Positions 55,376 through 64,000 of a stretch of DNA of 64,000 nt are shown here, piece by piece. The translations under genes were made by a program, and so were the position numbers. The stretch covers positions 138,805,775 to 138,869,774 of the forward strand of contig JAHLJT010008756.1 in NCBI GenBank assembly GCA_031308135.1, read 5' to 3'. Below the pieces are notes generated by a model that was not told the origin of the DNA, ran no database searches, and saw nothing but the letters and a program-made list of their open reading frames with translations. This DNA comes from Acheta domesticus (taxonomy: Eukaryota > Arthropoda > Insecta > Orthoptera > Gryllidae). Position 1 is the first letter of the stretch, and each line of letters opens with the position of its first letter.

Positions 55376-55631
55376 TAATGATCAATACTAAATCTATATT
55401 TACAATACTTATATAAAACAACAACAACAACAACAATATGAGATTCACAAGTTACGTTACAAATTCCGCCAGACATAAGCTTTTAGATGTTTAAACACAT
55501 TTACGGTATGGTTTTTGTAACTGAAAAATTCAAACTTAAAGTTGTTGGACTAAAATTAATATCAAAGTAATAAAACTAAAGCTACAAATCACGAGGTAAA
55601 TTAAATTTTCAAAATGAATTATAGAGGAAAT

Positions 55632-55825
55632 AGTGTAAGGTGGTTGTATTTGAATTTACATATTTTTTTAGTCATTTAGGCACATTTTGTTATTTTCATT
55701 CTGAGTATTTTTGTTTGTTTTCTCTCTTCATTCAAAATTTCTGTTTTACGTGCCACATTGATAAGGTCTGCAAATCAGCAAACGAAATATCTGATGAATT
55801 AACTTCCCTTTTTCATGTTTAAAGT
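55632..55825 (+). repeat. Large diverged inverted repeat, right arm
   Basis: Partner of 55180-55375. The shared word CTGCAAATCAGCA lies near 55769, with GATGAATTAACTT at the outer end. The two open frames over the arms read similar peptides (ending LIDDLTLFV and SDELTSLFHV), only because the DNA is repeated. Confidence 0.6.
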
Positions 55826-56529
55826 ACTCGTTTAATATTTAGTAAAAAAACGTTTTAATACTTGTGTAAATACAAGGGGCACCTACTTATTAAAACAGAC
55901 TCTACAACATAAATGTTTTGCAATGTTTTCAACTAACATAATTTACATTACTTGATTGCTACTATTTTTAAACTCTGTACATAAATATAATTAGGAAAGG
56001 GTTCCAGAAAAGGACCTCTAGATATATAATTATTTTTATATTGTCTACTATTATTGGGAAAGTAAAACAATAGAATCAGTGAGAAACACTAAATATTTCG
56101 AGCGCCGAGATTAATTTCAAAGAGGGTTAGGAGATTGGCCTAAATTAAAAATTTGTATCTCAGGGGAGGAATTAAAAAAAGTAATTGAAGCCTTGCCAAG
56201 CCAAGGGAGCTAAGTGTAAAATAATGTTTTTTTCAGGAAATCAACAGAAACTACGAATAATAATTCTTGACTTGCAGCCAGAGCCATCACTATGTAGATG
56301 TTACACTACTTTGAAGGTCTTTGGAACATCGTTCTTTTAACTGTGTGTTGGCATTGATGTACATATTACTTAGATGTCAAAACCTTTGTTTCGACTGGTA
56401 CTTCGGTCCTTTGGCTCTGCAAGACCTTAATTATTTGATGGTTTACGCCCCACGATTTGCAGGGATTAATAGTGTGTACTTTTCTTTGCTCTTTTTTATT
56501 AAAGCACCCAATTTTGAAAATAGCCACTA
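55826..56529. other. AT-rich stretch, nothing recognised
   Basis: No island or tandem repeat. The interval between the arms (55376-55631) also shows only a short (CAA)n run near 55420-55436. Confidence 0.45.
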
Positions 56530-56760
56530 GACTGGCTGTTGCGCAGCGTGCTAGCTTCCCGTGGTCGCCCTAGGTTCCCGCCCCTTGTTCGACTCCCGGT
56601 CGAGGCAAAAACAGAGATATAGATTTTCTTTAAAATTGTCTCAGTTTCTACAGCTGTATGACGAAGAATTCAGATAGGCGGAACTTGCTAATGACGGCGA
56701 ACAGAATACATGTTCCCCACATGTCACTGTTACCCCCCAAGCGTTGGTTTTAAATTAGTT
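56530..56760 (+). repeat. SINE-B copy 2 (tRNA-derived)
   Basis: The head has A-box-like GTTGCGCAGCGTGCTAGC near 56538 and B-box TGTTCGACTCC at 56586-56596. The body shares order with the 9.07 kb copy: CAGAGATATAG, ATTGTCTCAGTTT, GCTGTATGACGAAG, CAGATAGGCGG and CACATGTCACTG. Confidence 0.65.
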
Positions 56761-56854
56761 CCATGTGTGGAGGACATGCTTAGCTAGCCCGCAAAGTCGG
56801 ACCATAGACCCAACTAGTGGGGCTAAAACAGCACGTACTTCTCGCCCGTAATTT

Positions 56855-57510
56855 CAAGCAAAATTACGTGAAAGATACTCAAATTTTCGAAAAATTGTAC
56901 ACGACCTTTATGAAATCTGTTCCATAAAGATCGATTCTGAAATAAGGGGAAAATTGTATCCTGATAATTGTAGTGTACGAAGACGTCAAAAAAAATTTGA
57001 ATTTTTGCAATTTTCGAAAAATTAGAGTTTTCAACGCAAATGAGACATGCACCTCTTAAACGTTTTTTACACTATCTAACAACAAAATTTAATAAAAAAC
57101 TATTGGGCCAATTTTTTCAAAATTTTGAAAATGTCACAGGGGCTCATTGTAACGTACCCCCCAAAAGTTAAAATATCGGTTTCAAATTCAAGGGGTGGCG
57201 ACATCAGTGAGATCGATTGAGGAATATCATTTTTTGGGAAAATCGACTTAAGGTTTAGCCGCAAGCGTTCTTCAGAGACGGACGGACAGACGTTCTGCCG
57301 TCATTCGGTTTTTCGGTATCAAGGACCCACAAAACATGGATTCTGGCTACACCACGTGTTAGAGGATGTTTTTTCTAAATTCAACATCTTCATTTATCCA
57401 CTTTTTCGTTACCTGGGCCTGTAAAGGGAGTTTTTGATGCCGAAAATTCGCCGTTTTTTCGCCCAGCATTACATAACTTTCCCTATATTCCGCAGCTAGG
57501 AAGTAAAAAT
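56855..57510 (+). repeat. Repeat B, copy 4
   Basis: Longest-preserved copy. Blocks in order: CTCAAATTTTCGAAAAATTG, GATAATTGTAGTGTACGAAG, TTTGCAATTTTCGAAAAATT, AAAATATCGGTTTCAAATTC, GGCGACATCAGTGAGATCG, GGACGGACAGACG, AAGGACCCACAAAACATGG, ACACCACGTGTTAGAGGATG, GCCCAGCATTACATAACTTT and GGAAGTAAAA. Preceded near 56829 by a 20-mer (ACAGCACGTACTTCTCGCCC) also present near 4001. Confidence 0.75.
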
Positions 57511-57564
57511 TCTAAATTCATCCGTACATTTCGTCTGAGGCGTCTGCTTTTGATTCGCCTGAAG

Positions 57565-57690
57565 CCTCAGATATCTGAAGGATTTGTTTTTTTCTAATCT
57601 GGATTTATCCCCTTTTTCGTTACCAAGGCCTGTAATAAGAGTTTTTTCGCCCAGCATTCCATAACTTTCTCTCCCTCCGTGGCGTGAAAG
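57565..57690 (+). repeat. Repeat B, extra 3' end segment
   Basis: A second copy of the family terminal block: TTTATCC-CTTTTTCGTTACC, GGCCTGTAA, TTTTTTCGCCCAGCATTCC, ATAACTTTCTCTC and GTGAAAGTAA. It lies directly after copy 4 and runs into a GC island. Confidence 0.7.
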
Positions 57691-58018
57691 TAAGAGCGCC
57701 CAATGCGTCCGCTGGTTCCGTTTCGCGTGAAGCCCTCGTCCGCTGGTGCGCAGGTCGCTTGCGCGGCGCGTAGCAACGGGGCCGTCGCGTAGCGAGCGAA
57801 GCGGGGGCGGGGGCGGGGCGGGGGTAGGGGGCGCTGCGCGGGCGCGGACGGGGGACAAATCAGGCCGCGTCAGAAAATCAATGCCACCAAGTGCGCTGTC
57901 GCTCGCGCCCCGCCCCGCCCCGCCCCGCCCCGCCCCGCCCCGCCGCGCCGCGCCCCGCTCCGCACGGCGTCTTCCCCGCCGTCGCTTCCGCTGCCTGCTC
58001 GCCTCGAGTGCCGTCGCA
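57691..58018. promoter_or_regulatory. CpG island with (CCCCG)7 tract, ending at SINE-A
   Basis: CpG-dense, with seven CCCCG units at about 57908-57942 followed by CCGCGCCGCGCCCCG, and G-runs on the same strand near 57800-57830. Frames up to 181 codons on both strands are compositional. A SINE-A head begins at about 58021. Confidence 0.55.
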
Positions 58019-58020
58019 CC

Positions 58021-58598
58021 GGCTGGGGTGGCTCGGGGCAACGGAGTGCGTGGCCACTGCAGCGTTTCTGGCCAGGAGGCGTTACGAGTGCAGACGCGTC
58101 AATGGTGGCAGATTTTAGTCACTAGCTCTGTTGATAGGTCGAATTCATCATTCAGCCGCTGTCTGGAGGTGAATTCTAGCGGCCGGCTGTTCCGATCGGT
58201 AGTTTTCCGTGGTTTCTCCGATCAGTACCAGACGAATGCTGGAGCAGTACCCTAACAACGGGCTTTGAACCCCGGCGATCTTTCCTTCCTCTTCCTTGTC
58301 CCTCTCCCTATCCTCACCCCTTACACACACAGACAGACACTCACACTCACACTCTAACATACACTGCACTACCACACTAGCCGGAAGACCGGTCGGGAGC
58401 TTACAGCTTGTCTCGGCTGAGGCGGTGCCCCGCTGGTGGCAGATACCTTGTTGAGGGGAAAACCCTGCTAGTCGACGGTAGAGGGGGGAAAGCAGGGGAA
58501 GATCACCGCCACCTCCCGAGGAAAAGACATGTGATACACTTACGGGACTAATGACCTCAGTAGTTGACGCGCCCAGAATCACTAACAATCAATCAATC
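58021..58598 (+). repeat. SINE-A, full length
   Basis: The head has A-box GGGTGGCTCGGGGC near 58026 and a decayed B-box. Then CAGCCGCTGTCTGGAGG, GAATTCTAGCGGCCGGCTG, TTTTCCGTGGTTTCTCCG, ACCAGACGAATGCTGGAGC, a partly expanded CA/CT segment near 58326-58372, GACCGGTCGGGAGC, GGTGCCCCGCTGGTGGC, ACTTACGGGACTAATGACC and tail AACAATCAATCAATC at 58584-58598. Confidence 0.92.
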
Positions 58599-58639
58599 GA
58601 ATTCCTCTGCTATTTGGAGAAATCCGAGGACTAGTTGCT

Positions 58640-58998
58640 TTGATGCGTAGTTTTCTGTGCATCATCATCAGGCGAATGTCGTACGTGGTCCTTAGAAATT
58701 GTCACGGCCGCGCGCGATCTTCGCTTCCCCATCGTTGCCTCTCCATTTCACATTCATTCATCCCTAACACTAGCGCACATCTCAGGAGCTTAGAGCTTCT
58801 CCTGGCTGTAGCGGTGCCCACTGGTGGAGATACCTGAAGAGGGGGAAACCTCCACCAGCGGGCCTGTAGGTCGACGGCGGATCTACTTTTGGGGAAAAGA
58901 AACATCACCGCCTGCCGAGTTATAATATGCAGTTCATCTACGATGCCAATGGTCCGTGCAGTGGATCCACCCTGAAACACGAAATAACTAATCAATTG
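58640..58998 (+). repeat. SINE-A 3' two-thirds, diverged
   Basis: A second copy immediately downstream. It shows CATCAGGCGAATGTCG, CAGGAGCTTAGAGC, GGTGCCCACTGGTGGAG, ATACCTGAAGAGGGGG, GGTCGACGGCGGATC, a GTTATAATATGCAG end block and AACTAATCAATTGAG. The head is absent. Confidence 0.8.
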
Positions 58999-59585
58999 AG
59001 CATCATCGCCGGCACATCCGTGAAGTTGGCCAGAAAAATGCGCTTATTTTCACAAATATTTGCACATCATTTGTTCACATTTTTGTCACCAAAACATTCG
59101 TGTACCGGTCTTGAGAAATACTTGAGAAACTTCAGACCAATTCACGCGCGGAAGATGAATTAATGTTGTTTCAATTATTTTTTACATTTGCGTATTACTT
59201 TTGCCAGCACGACAAATGCCAGGAAAAGTATGTTTTGCGTTTAACTACTTTTTGCGCATAACTGTTTTGCTAACAATATTGAGGTTTGTCAAAACATGGG
59301 CGAACGTTGTGCCAAATGTTAAACTGTCTGGATTTTTCCAGCCACCAATACACAAAGTGGCTCCAAAAAGGTTTTCGATTTTAATTTTTTTGTAAGTGGG
59401 TAAAATAAAATTTTGGTTGGGCAAACAGACAAAATGTGTGCCACGTTTGACCAAATTCCTGATTTCTTCCTCATTTCCATGGTGATTTTGACCCGCAAAA
59501 GTTCTTTGTTTCTATTTTATTGTGCTTTGGTAAGTAAAGGCGTACATTTTGGTTGGTCGAATCTGGGCCAACAGTTTTTCCGACG
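58999..59585. other. AT-rich stretch, nothing recognised
   Basis: Short frames without family resemblance. Confidence 0.45.
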
Positions 59586-59885
59586 GAGATTTATCCAGGG
59601 AGGCCCGTGGGGAAGTGATCAGCTTTCGCGCATCTTCGCAGCGCAGACGACCTAGGTATAGAACACAGTGTACAGAATGGAAACTTCCTTGCAGTCCGCG
59701 CGCCAAATTCATTGTGTCCGCCATGTTGAAACCGAGCACACTGCAGGCACAACGCCGCTTGGGTTACCTGTGCTCGAGGTGGCATTGGCGAGGCGCCGTT
59801 GTTGCTTTGTCTCCGTTGGTGTGTTCTGGTCGTTTGGCGTGTGGTTTTTGCAGTTTTACTTCGCACTTCTTGTGTAACCGGTTGT
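59586..59885. promoter_or_regulatory. Promoter-like CpG patch with YY1-type motif
   Basis: CpG-bearing, not tandemly repeated. CCGCCATGTTG lies at about 59719-59729, and its complement AACATGGCGG matches the YY1-type core promoter word in which the ATG is often a start codon. A minus-strand frame from that ATG reads MADTMNLARGLQGSFHSV and runs about 70 codons to a stop. I recognise no family. It could be a first exon or a chance match. Confidence 0.25.
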
Positions 59886-60278
59886 TGCTCATTATTACGT
59901 TTGTTTCGATGCTGATATTAAATGCGCAAATAGTTTATAGTAGGTAATAAGAAAGGTAGCCGCCGATATATTTACTATTTCCTGTCCCTTGTCTTCCATA
60001 TTATTTCCTGATGCAATGATCCACCTATTTTCCTCATTGAAATACATTTTAGTGCTCTCTTTCACTACTAACATACAATACAAGGGACTGCTTTCTTAAA
60101 ATTTCAAAGGCGGAACACTTATCATGGAGAAGAAAATGTTGTATCTATTCCATTAAGCAAGCATCATTATTACTCGGTTTTAATATGTCGACCGGCGCGA
60201 CGTCGCCGCCTCCCGAAGACCAAAGGAATGACCGTCATGAGTCCTTTCTGGGTATTTTCTATCATATTGAGAAGTTAG
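59886..60278. other. AT-rich spacer, nothing recognised
   Basis: No island, tandem repeat or recognisable element. Confidence 0.45.
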
Positions 60279-60481
60279 CCTAAGAAGGGACCACTTTGAC
60301 AGGTCGGAAGACAAAAAGATAATCCTGCTGGACGATGGCATTGCAAGAGATTGTGTCGAAAGCATCTACAAGCGGGTCTCTTGTAAACGAACACGCGAGC
60401 AAACTGAGCACAAGGACATAACTTGCAGTTGTGTCGCCAGCGACAGCCAAGCAGTAGCTGCCAAAGCGGTCCCTTCTTAGA
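60279..60481. repeat. Inverted repeat, 24-bp arms
   Basis: CCTAAGAAGGGACCACTTTG followed by ACAG at 60279-60302 pairs with 60458-60481 (complement CTAAGAAGGGACCGCTTTGG). Mismatches are few and the loop is about 155 bp. It may be TIRs of a small element. No duplication was identified. Confidence 0.55.
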
Positions 60482-60585
60482 GAAGTCCCTCTATGTCCAG
60501 GTGGCGCCTGCTCCAAGCGCAGTTGTGGCAGCCGCTGGTGTTGGCCGCAAGGAGTTCTCTGCGAGGCGCGTCACCGCCAGCACCG

Positions 60586-60594
60586 ATTCGCCTC
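60586..60594. other. Possible 9-bp TSD (left) of SINE-A
   Basis: ATTCGCCTC, identical to 61138-61146. Confidence 0.5.
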
Positions 60595-61137
60595 AGTCCC
60601 TCTGACGGGGAGGTCCTAGGTTCTAGTCACGACGACAGCGGCAGGATTTCTCGGCAGTAGCGTCAGCTAGGTCGAATGCAGTCGCTGTCTGGAGGACAAT
60701 TCTAGCGGGCGGCTGCTCTGTTAAGTAGTTTTCCTTGGTGTCTCCAATAAACACCAGGCGAATGCCGGAGCAGTACCCTAACAAACGGGCCACGGACTTC
60801 GCGCGATCTTTCCTTCCTTTTCCTTGTCCTATCCTCACCTCTTACTTACACGTACGTTCACTCACATGCACTATACTGCCACACATGCCGGGAGACCGGT
60901 CGGGAGCTTAGAGCTTGTCCCGGCCGGGCGGTGTCCCGCTGGTGGGAGATACCTGGTTGGGGGAAAACCCCTTTAGTCGACGGTAGGTCGGCGCCGGACC
61001 TCACCATCCGCGGGGAAAGATCGCCGCCACTTCCCGATGAAAAAACACGTACTTCACTTACGGGACTAATGACCCCGGTAGTTGACGCGCCCGTATCCTC
61101 GAAGAATCAATCAATCAACCAATCAATCAATCAACCA
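60595..61137 (+). repeat. SINE-A, nearly complete, with possible TSD
   Basis: 5'-truncated in the tRNA-like head (starts before GGGGAGGTCCTAGGTTCTAG). Then CAGTCGCTGTCTGGAGGAC, CACCAGGCGAATGCCGGAGC, the CT/CA segment, GACCGGTCGGGAGC, GGTGTCCCGCTGGTGGG, GGTAGGTCGGCGCCGG, CTTACGGGACTAATGACC and the tail (AATC)n with variants at 61104-61136. Flanking ATTCGCCTC repeats suggest a 9-bp target duplication. Confidence 0.9.
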
Positions 61138-61310
61138 ATTCGCCTCGCGCTGTCCCCGGCGAAGGCTTCACCGCCGCTCGCGTGTCCTCAGAAGAGAAGC
61201 CCGACGGTCGCGTCGCGTGAAGCCGTGTGCGTCCGCAGGTGGACGAACAGAGGCGCCCCGTCTGTTGAAATCTGCGAGCGAAACAGTTTTCAGTTTAAAC
61301 AGGAAGAAAC
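61138..61310. promoter_or_regulatory. Small CpG-rich block right of SINE-A
   Basis: CpG-rich, non-repetitive (GACGGTCGCGTCGCGTGAAG). The first nine bases are the right possible TSD. The short Arg/Ser frame here has no resemblance to known proteins. Confidence 0.3.
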
Positions 61311-61441
61311 TGGATTGCCTTTCTGATGAACTGGTGTGATAACGATCTACCACAGGAGAATGAACAAGACATTCATTTGTCAAACCAGGCTCACGTGATT
61401 AGTTTGATGTCAACTAGACTCACGTTTCTACTTTGATGAAC

Positions 61442-61489
61442 CATGATAAGATTTAAATGTGCTGAAATGCCGATTTAAATCTTATCATG
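61442..61489. other. Perfect 17-bp inverted repeat, 14-nt loop
   Basis: CATGATAAGATTTAAAT and its exact complement ATTTAAATCTTATCATG. Related words (ATCATGTGAATT) repeat just downstream at 61483-61535. Function unknown. Confidence 0.9.
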
Positions 61490-61814
61490 TGAATTTGCAG
61501 TATCATGTGAATTCATGTGAATCGAAGTGAATTTGCTTAACATTTCATTTCGTAATTATTACTTATAATACATTTAGATGTCAGTGTTGTCTATTTTCAT
61601 GAAATATAAAATATATATTTTTTATGGAATATGTATTTCCTATACTTTCTGCATTCGCAGAATCAATCTATTTTCTGTCTCCACAACGAAAAGTAAAAAA
61701 AACAAAATGTTCGTAAATATGAGAGTCATGCTCGAAAACAAAATAATTATCCCGTCAACATTCATTTATTCAACAATTTGTATAGAAAGTGGAAAGGTGA
61801 TTTTGAGAGTTTAG

Positions 61815-62060
61815 TTTGTGGGGCACGAGGCGAGCGCGGCCGCGGCGTTCGGCTGCGAATGAGGGCGCGGTTAGGGCAGGTCAGGGGCGCCCCTTGCGCC
61901 GGCAGGTGGGTCGCGGGCTGTCATTTTTCAACTTTTAATTAGTGCTCCCCTGCTCGCAGTCGGGGCCCCGCCCCGCCGGCAGAAACGTCAGCCTTTGTTC
62001 GCTTCTGCCGCCGTTTCTCATTTACGCCGTAAAGTCCCATTTTTTTCTACGATAGTATCG
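61815..62060. promoter_or_regulatory. CpG island with TTTTAATTAGTG core
   Basis: CpG-rich, with GAGCGCGGCCGCGGCG near 61831 and CCCCGCCCCGCC near 61966. Homeodomain-type CTTTTAATTAGTGC lies near 61933, with CAGAAACGTCAGCC and CTTTGTTC nearby. Looks like the other motif-bearing islands. Confidence 0.45.
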
Positions 62061-62118
62061 TTTTACTTCCTGCTCCGCCTGCGTGGAGTTGGTCTTTTCT
62101 TAACTCATCCGGAAAATG

Positions 62119-62126
62119 TGACGTCA
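62119..62126. promoter_or_regulatory. CRE palindrome TGACGTCA
   Basis: Full consensus cAMP-response/ATF site about 60 bases right of the CpG island. Suggestive of promoter-proximal DNA but not proof. Confidence 0.3.
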
Positions 62127-63000
62127 TCGTGAAAATGTCTTGTTTACACTTTGACGTTTCGTCGGCGTGTAAAAAGACTTTTTTGTTTTCCAGCATTATG
62201 AACCACCTTTTTCGTCGCAAGAAATCGTTCATAAAACAACATTTTATGACGCAGAGAAGAGGAATGCAAAAGAGGTTTCAAGATTTCATAAGCACAATTA
62301 AGTTCGTGGCGATGACCGTAACAGAATTCACTGAACACTTTGCATTAAAAATGCTCTCTGTATAGTTACCACCAAGATCCCTAGTTTAATGAATTACTAA
62401 TTACCCTAGATTACCACTCTCCTCAATCTTTGTCATATCTGCCACGGTCACCAATAAAAAACTACTCTTAGATATACCATCTAGGGACGCCACATCGTCG
62501 ATGTTAAAAACATTGATGTTTCTATAAAATTTTCAGTGCATTTAACGTAAATTTTTGCAATCGATATTTTTTAACTGCAATGTTTTATGTTTAATGTTTT
62601 TTTAATGAAAATTACTCTCATAATAAAAACTTGTAATCGCTTGGAGATATCCATTAATTGGAAATTCTTTAGAGCAAAGTAACCAGGGTGGCAAATAATA
62701 GGTATTGTCGATAAATGAACTCTACGTTATTATTGAATTGTCCAATAATAACGCTTTTCGCATTGGCGATCCAGATCATTTTTTCACTTTATCTTGAGAG
62801 TTAAATCAGAATTAAAAATTCGTTATCGCGACCACCATCATTCCCCTTCTTCCTGCGAGGATAAATGCTTCCTAAAGCTATTTTAAAAACATGTGTTTAA
62901 AATTATCGATGTTTGGAGGCGATGGTTTATTAACGTATGTGCTTTATTAATGTTTACAATCATCGATATTTTGATGGTGATGTCGCATTTCTACTAACAC
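62127..63000. other. AT-rich stretch, nothing recognised
   Basis: A 78-codon frame at 62129-62365 is unassigned. Several short ATCGAT words occur near 62510-62970. Confidence 0.4.
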
Positions 63001-63096
63001 CAGCATCAACACCGCCAGTCTTCCAATACCGCCAGCATCAACACCGCCAGTCTTCCAATACCGCCAGCATCAACACCGCCTGTCTTCCAATACCGC
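63001..63096. repeat. 32-bp tandem repeat, 3 units
   Basis: Unit CAGCATCAACACCGCCAGTC plus TTCCAATACCGC, starting at 63001, 63033 and 63065. Near-identical, so recently formed. Found in the frame 62937-63128. Confidence 0.95.
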
Positions 63097-64000
63097 TAGT
63101 CCCAACAGAGCACTCGAAGTTATTTTAACATTTCCTCTATAAGTTTCACTAACGTCATTAATACTGCATCCGAAGTTCCCTCTCTAAAGACTTTACAGTT
63201 AACGACAGGAAACATTGCACTTACGCACTCGCTTCAAAAAAATGTTATTTGCAAAACCTAACAAACCTAGAAAGAAATGTTTTGAAGCATTTAAGGGGGC
63301 AAATACACCTTAAAACCCTAAAAAATTCAATTCTTGAAAACATTTTTTCTCTATGCATTAATTATTTAGGAATATTTTGGTGAAGAAAATATTTCGATGT
63401 CTGCAATAGTTTTCGAGTTATGATTTCAACGTTATTTTGCTGCATCATACATATATTATAGTAAGGTAAGGAAAACAAGAATCAAACTTCGTTGCTTGTT
63501 TTCCAGAATTAAAGCTCTTATGACGCGTTTCCGTTATAACTCAAAAACTAATCATCGTAACCCTATGAAATTTTTAGGATACATGTAAACAAGTATTATA
63601 TACAAAACCATGCTAAATCGAACACTTCAGTTTAATAATTTTTGGGATAAAAAATTATAAAACTAAAAAAATTATTAATAATCAACAAATTAATTTTGGA
63701 TTCAAATTAAAAATATTTATTCAGCGATTTAAATGAAAGAGCGTAGATTTGTACCTGTGAGCATTTATAACAAATCAAAAGAAGAAATTGGTAAAAATCT
63801 TGAAAATTATTTGAGTTATCAGGGAAATACTAAGTCAGTGTATGAAAAACTGAATTAATTTTGATTTTTCAAACAAAAAGAATTTAAATTATAGAAGCAA
63901 ATGTTTCCTTGAAGAAAGCTATATCTGTGCGTCAGTTCATTTTCACTGCTGTGGAGCACGACTTGAATGGAGAAAAAATGTGGAAAAATAGTAAAAATTT
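63097..64000. other. AT-rich end of window, nothing recognised
   Basis: No island, tandem repeat or recognisable element up to the window end. Confidence 0.45.

Overview
This window looks like a gene-poor stretch of nuclear DNA from an animal with a large, repeat-rich genome. An arthropod is most likely, and a hemimetabolous insect is my best guess. The basis is an AT-rich background studded with CpG-dense GC islands, decayed non-LTR retrotransposons of RTE, Jockey-like and R4/Dong-like type, tRNA-headed SINEs, non-autonomous hAT elements with 8-bp target duplications, and abundant micro- and minisatellites. The species assignment is inference. I found no protein-coding gene I can defend. The long open frames are all low-complexity products of GC-rich or pyrimidine-rich repeats. 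The other open frames are short and without recognisable domains, except where they are reverse-transcriptase relics.

Layout. 1-1.85 kb: two fragments of a long tRNA-derived SINE (called SINE-A here) beside a GC island. 1.85-7 kb: AT-rich DNA with one copy of an AT-rich dispersed repeat (repeat B). 7-9.3 kb: microsatellites, a G-rich GC island, a candidate conserved regulatory block with an octamer motif, and a second SINE family (SINE-B). 10.8-11.9 kb: an almost complete SINE-A and a GC island. 12-22.9 kb: mostly AT-rich, with repeat B, a 13-bp-flanked insertion and a Jockey-like LINE relic. 22.9-24.4 kb: two large GC islands with a dispersed repeat (repeat C) between them. 24.4-35.4 kb: AT-rich, with a hAT element with a perfect TSD, two LINE relics and a 199-bp foldback. 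35.4-41.7 kb: an 89-bp minisatellite, repeat B, a 74-bp tandem repeat, a 22-bp minisatellite, GC islands and SINE-A copies. 42-47.7 kb: a second hAT element with a perfect TSD, a 5'-truncated RTE LINE with a 16-bp TSD, a GC island, and a small MITE nested in SINE-A. 48-53.2 kb: GC islands with homeodomain-type AT motifs, SINE-A, repeat C and a 280-bp foldback. 53.2-64 kb: a polypyrimidine tract, a 200-bp-arm inverted repeat, repeat B, GC islands, several SINE-A copies and a short minisatellite.

The most plausible biology, as inference, is a cis-regulatory landscape or gene desert. More than a dozen separated GC islands carry AT-core transcription-factor-like motifs, and retroelements have accumulated around them. 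SINE-A copies repeatedly lie directly against island edges, and (GGGGC)n tracts recur in at least five islands. The best supported individual results are the hAT elements at 26051-26713 and 44836-45523, the RTE copy at 46200-46754, and the TIR element at 47380-47545 inside a SINE. These rest on terminal repeats and duplications that can be read directly. I see no sign of a novel gene system.
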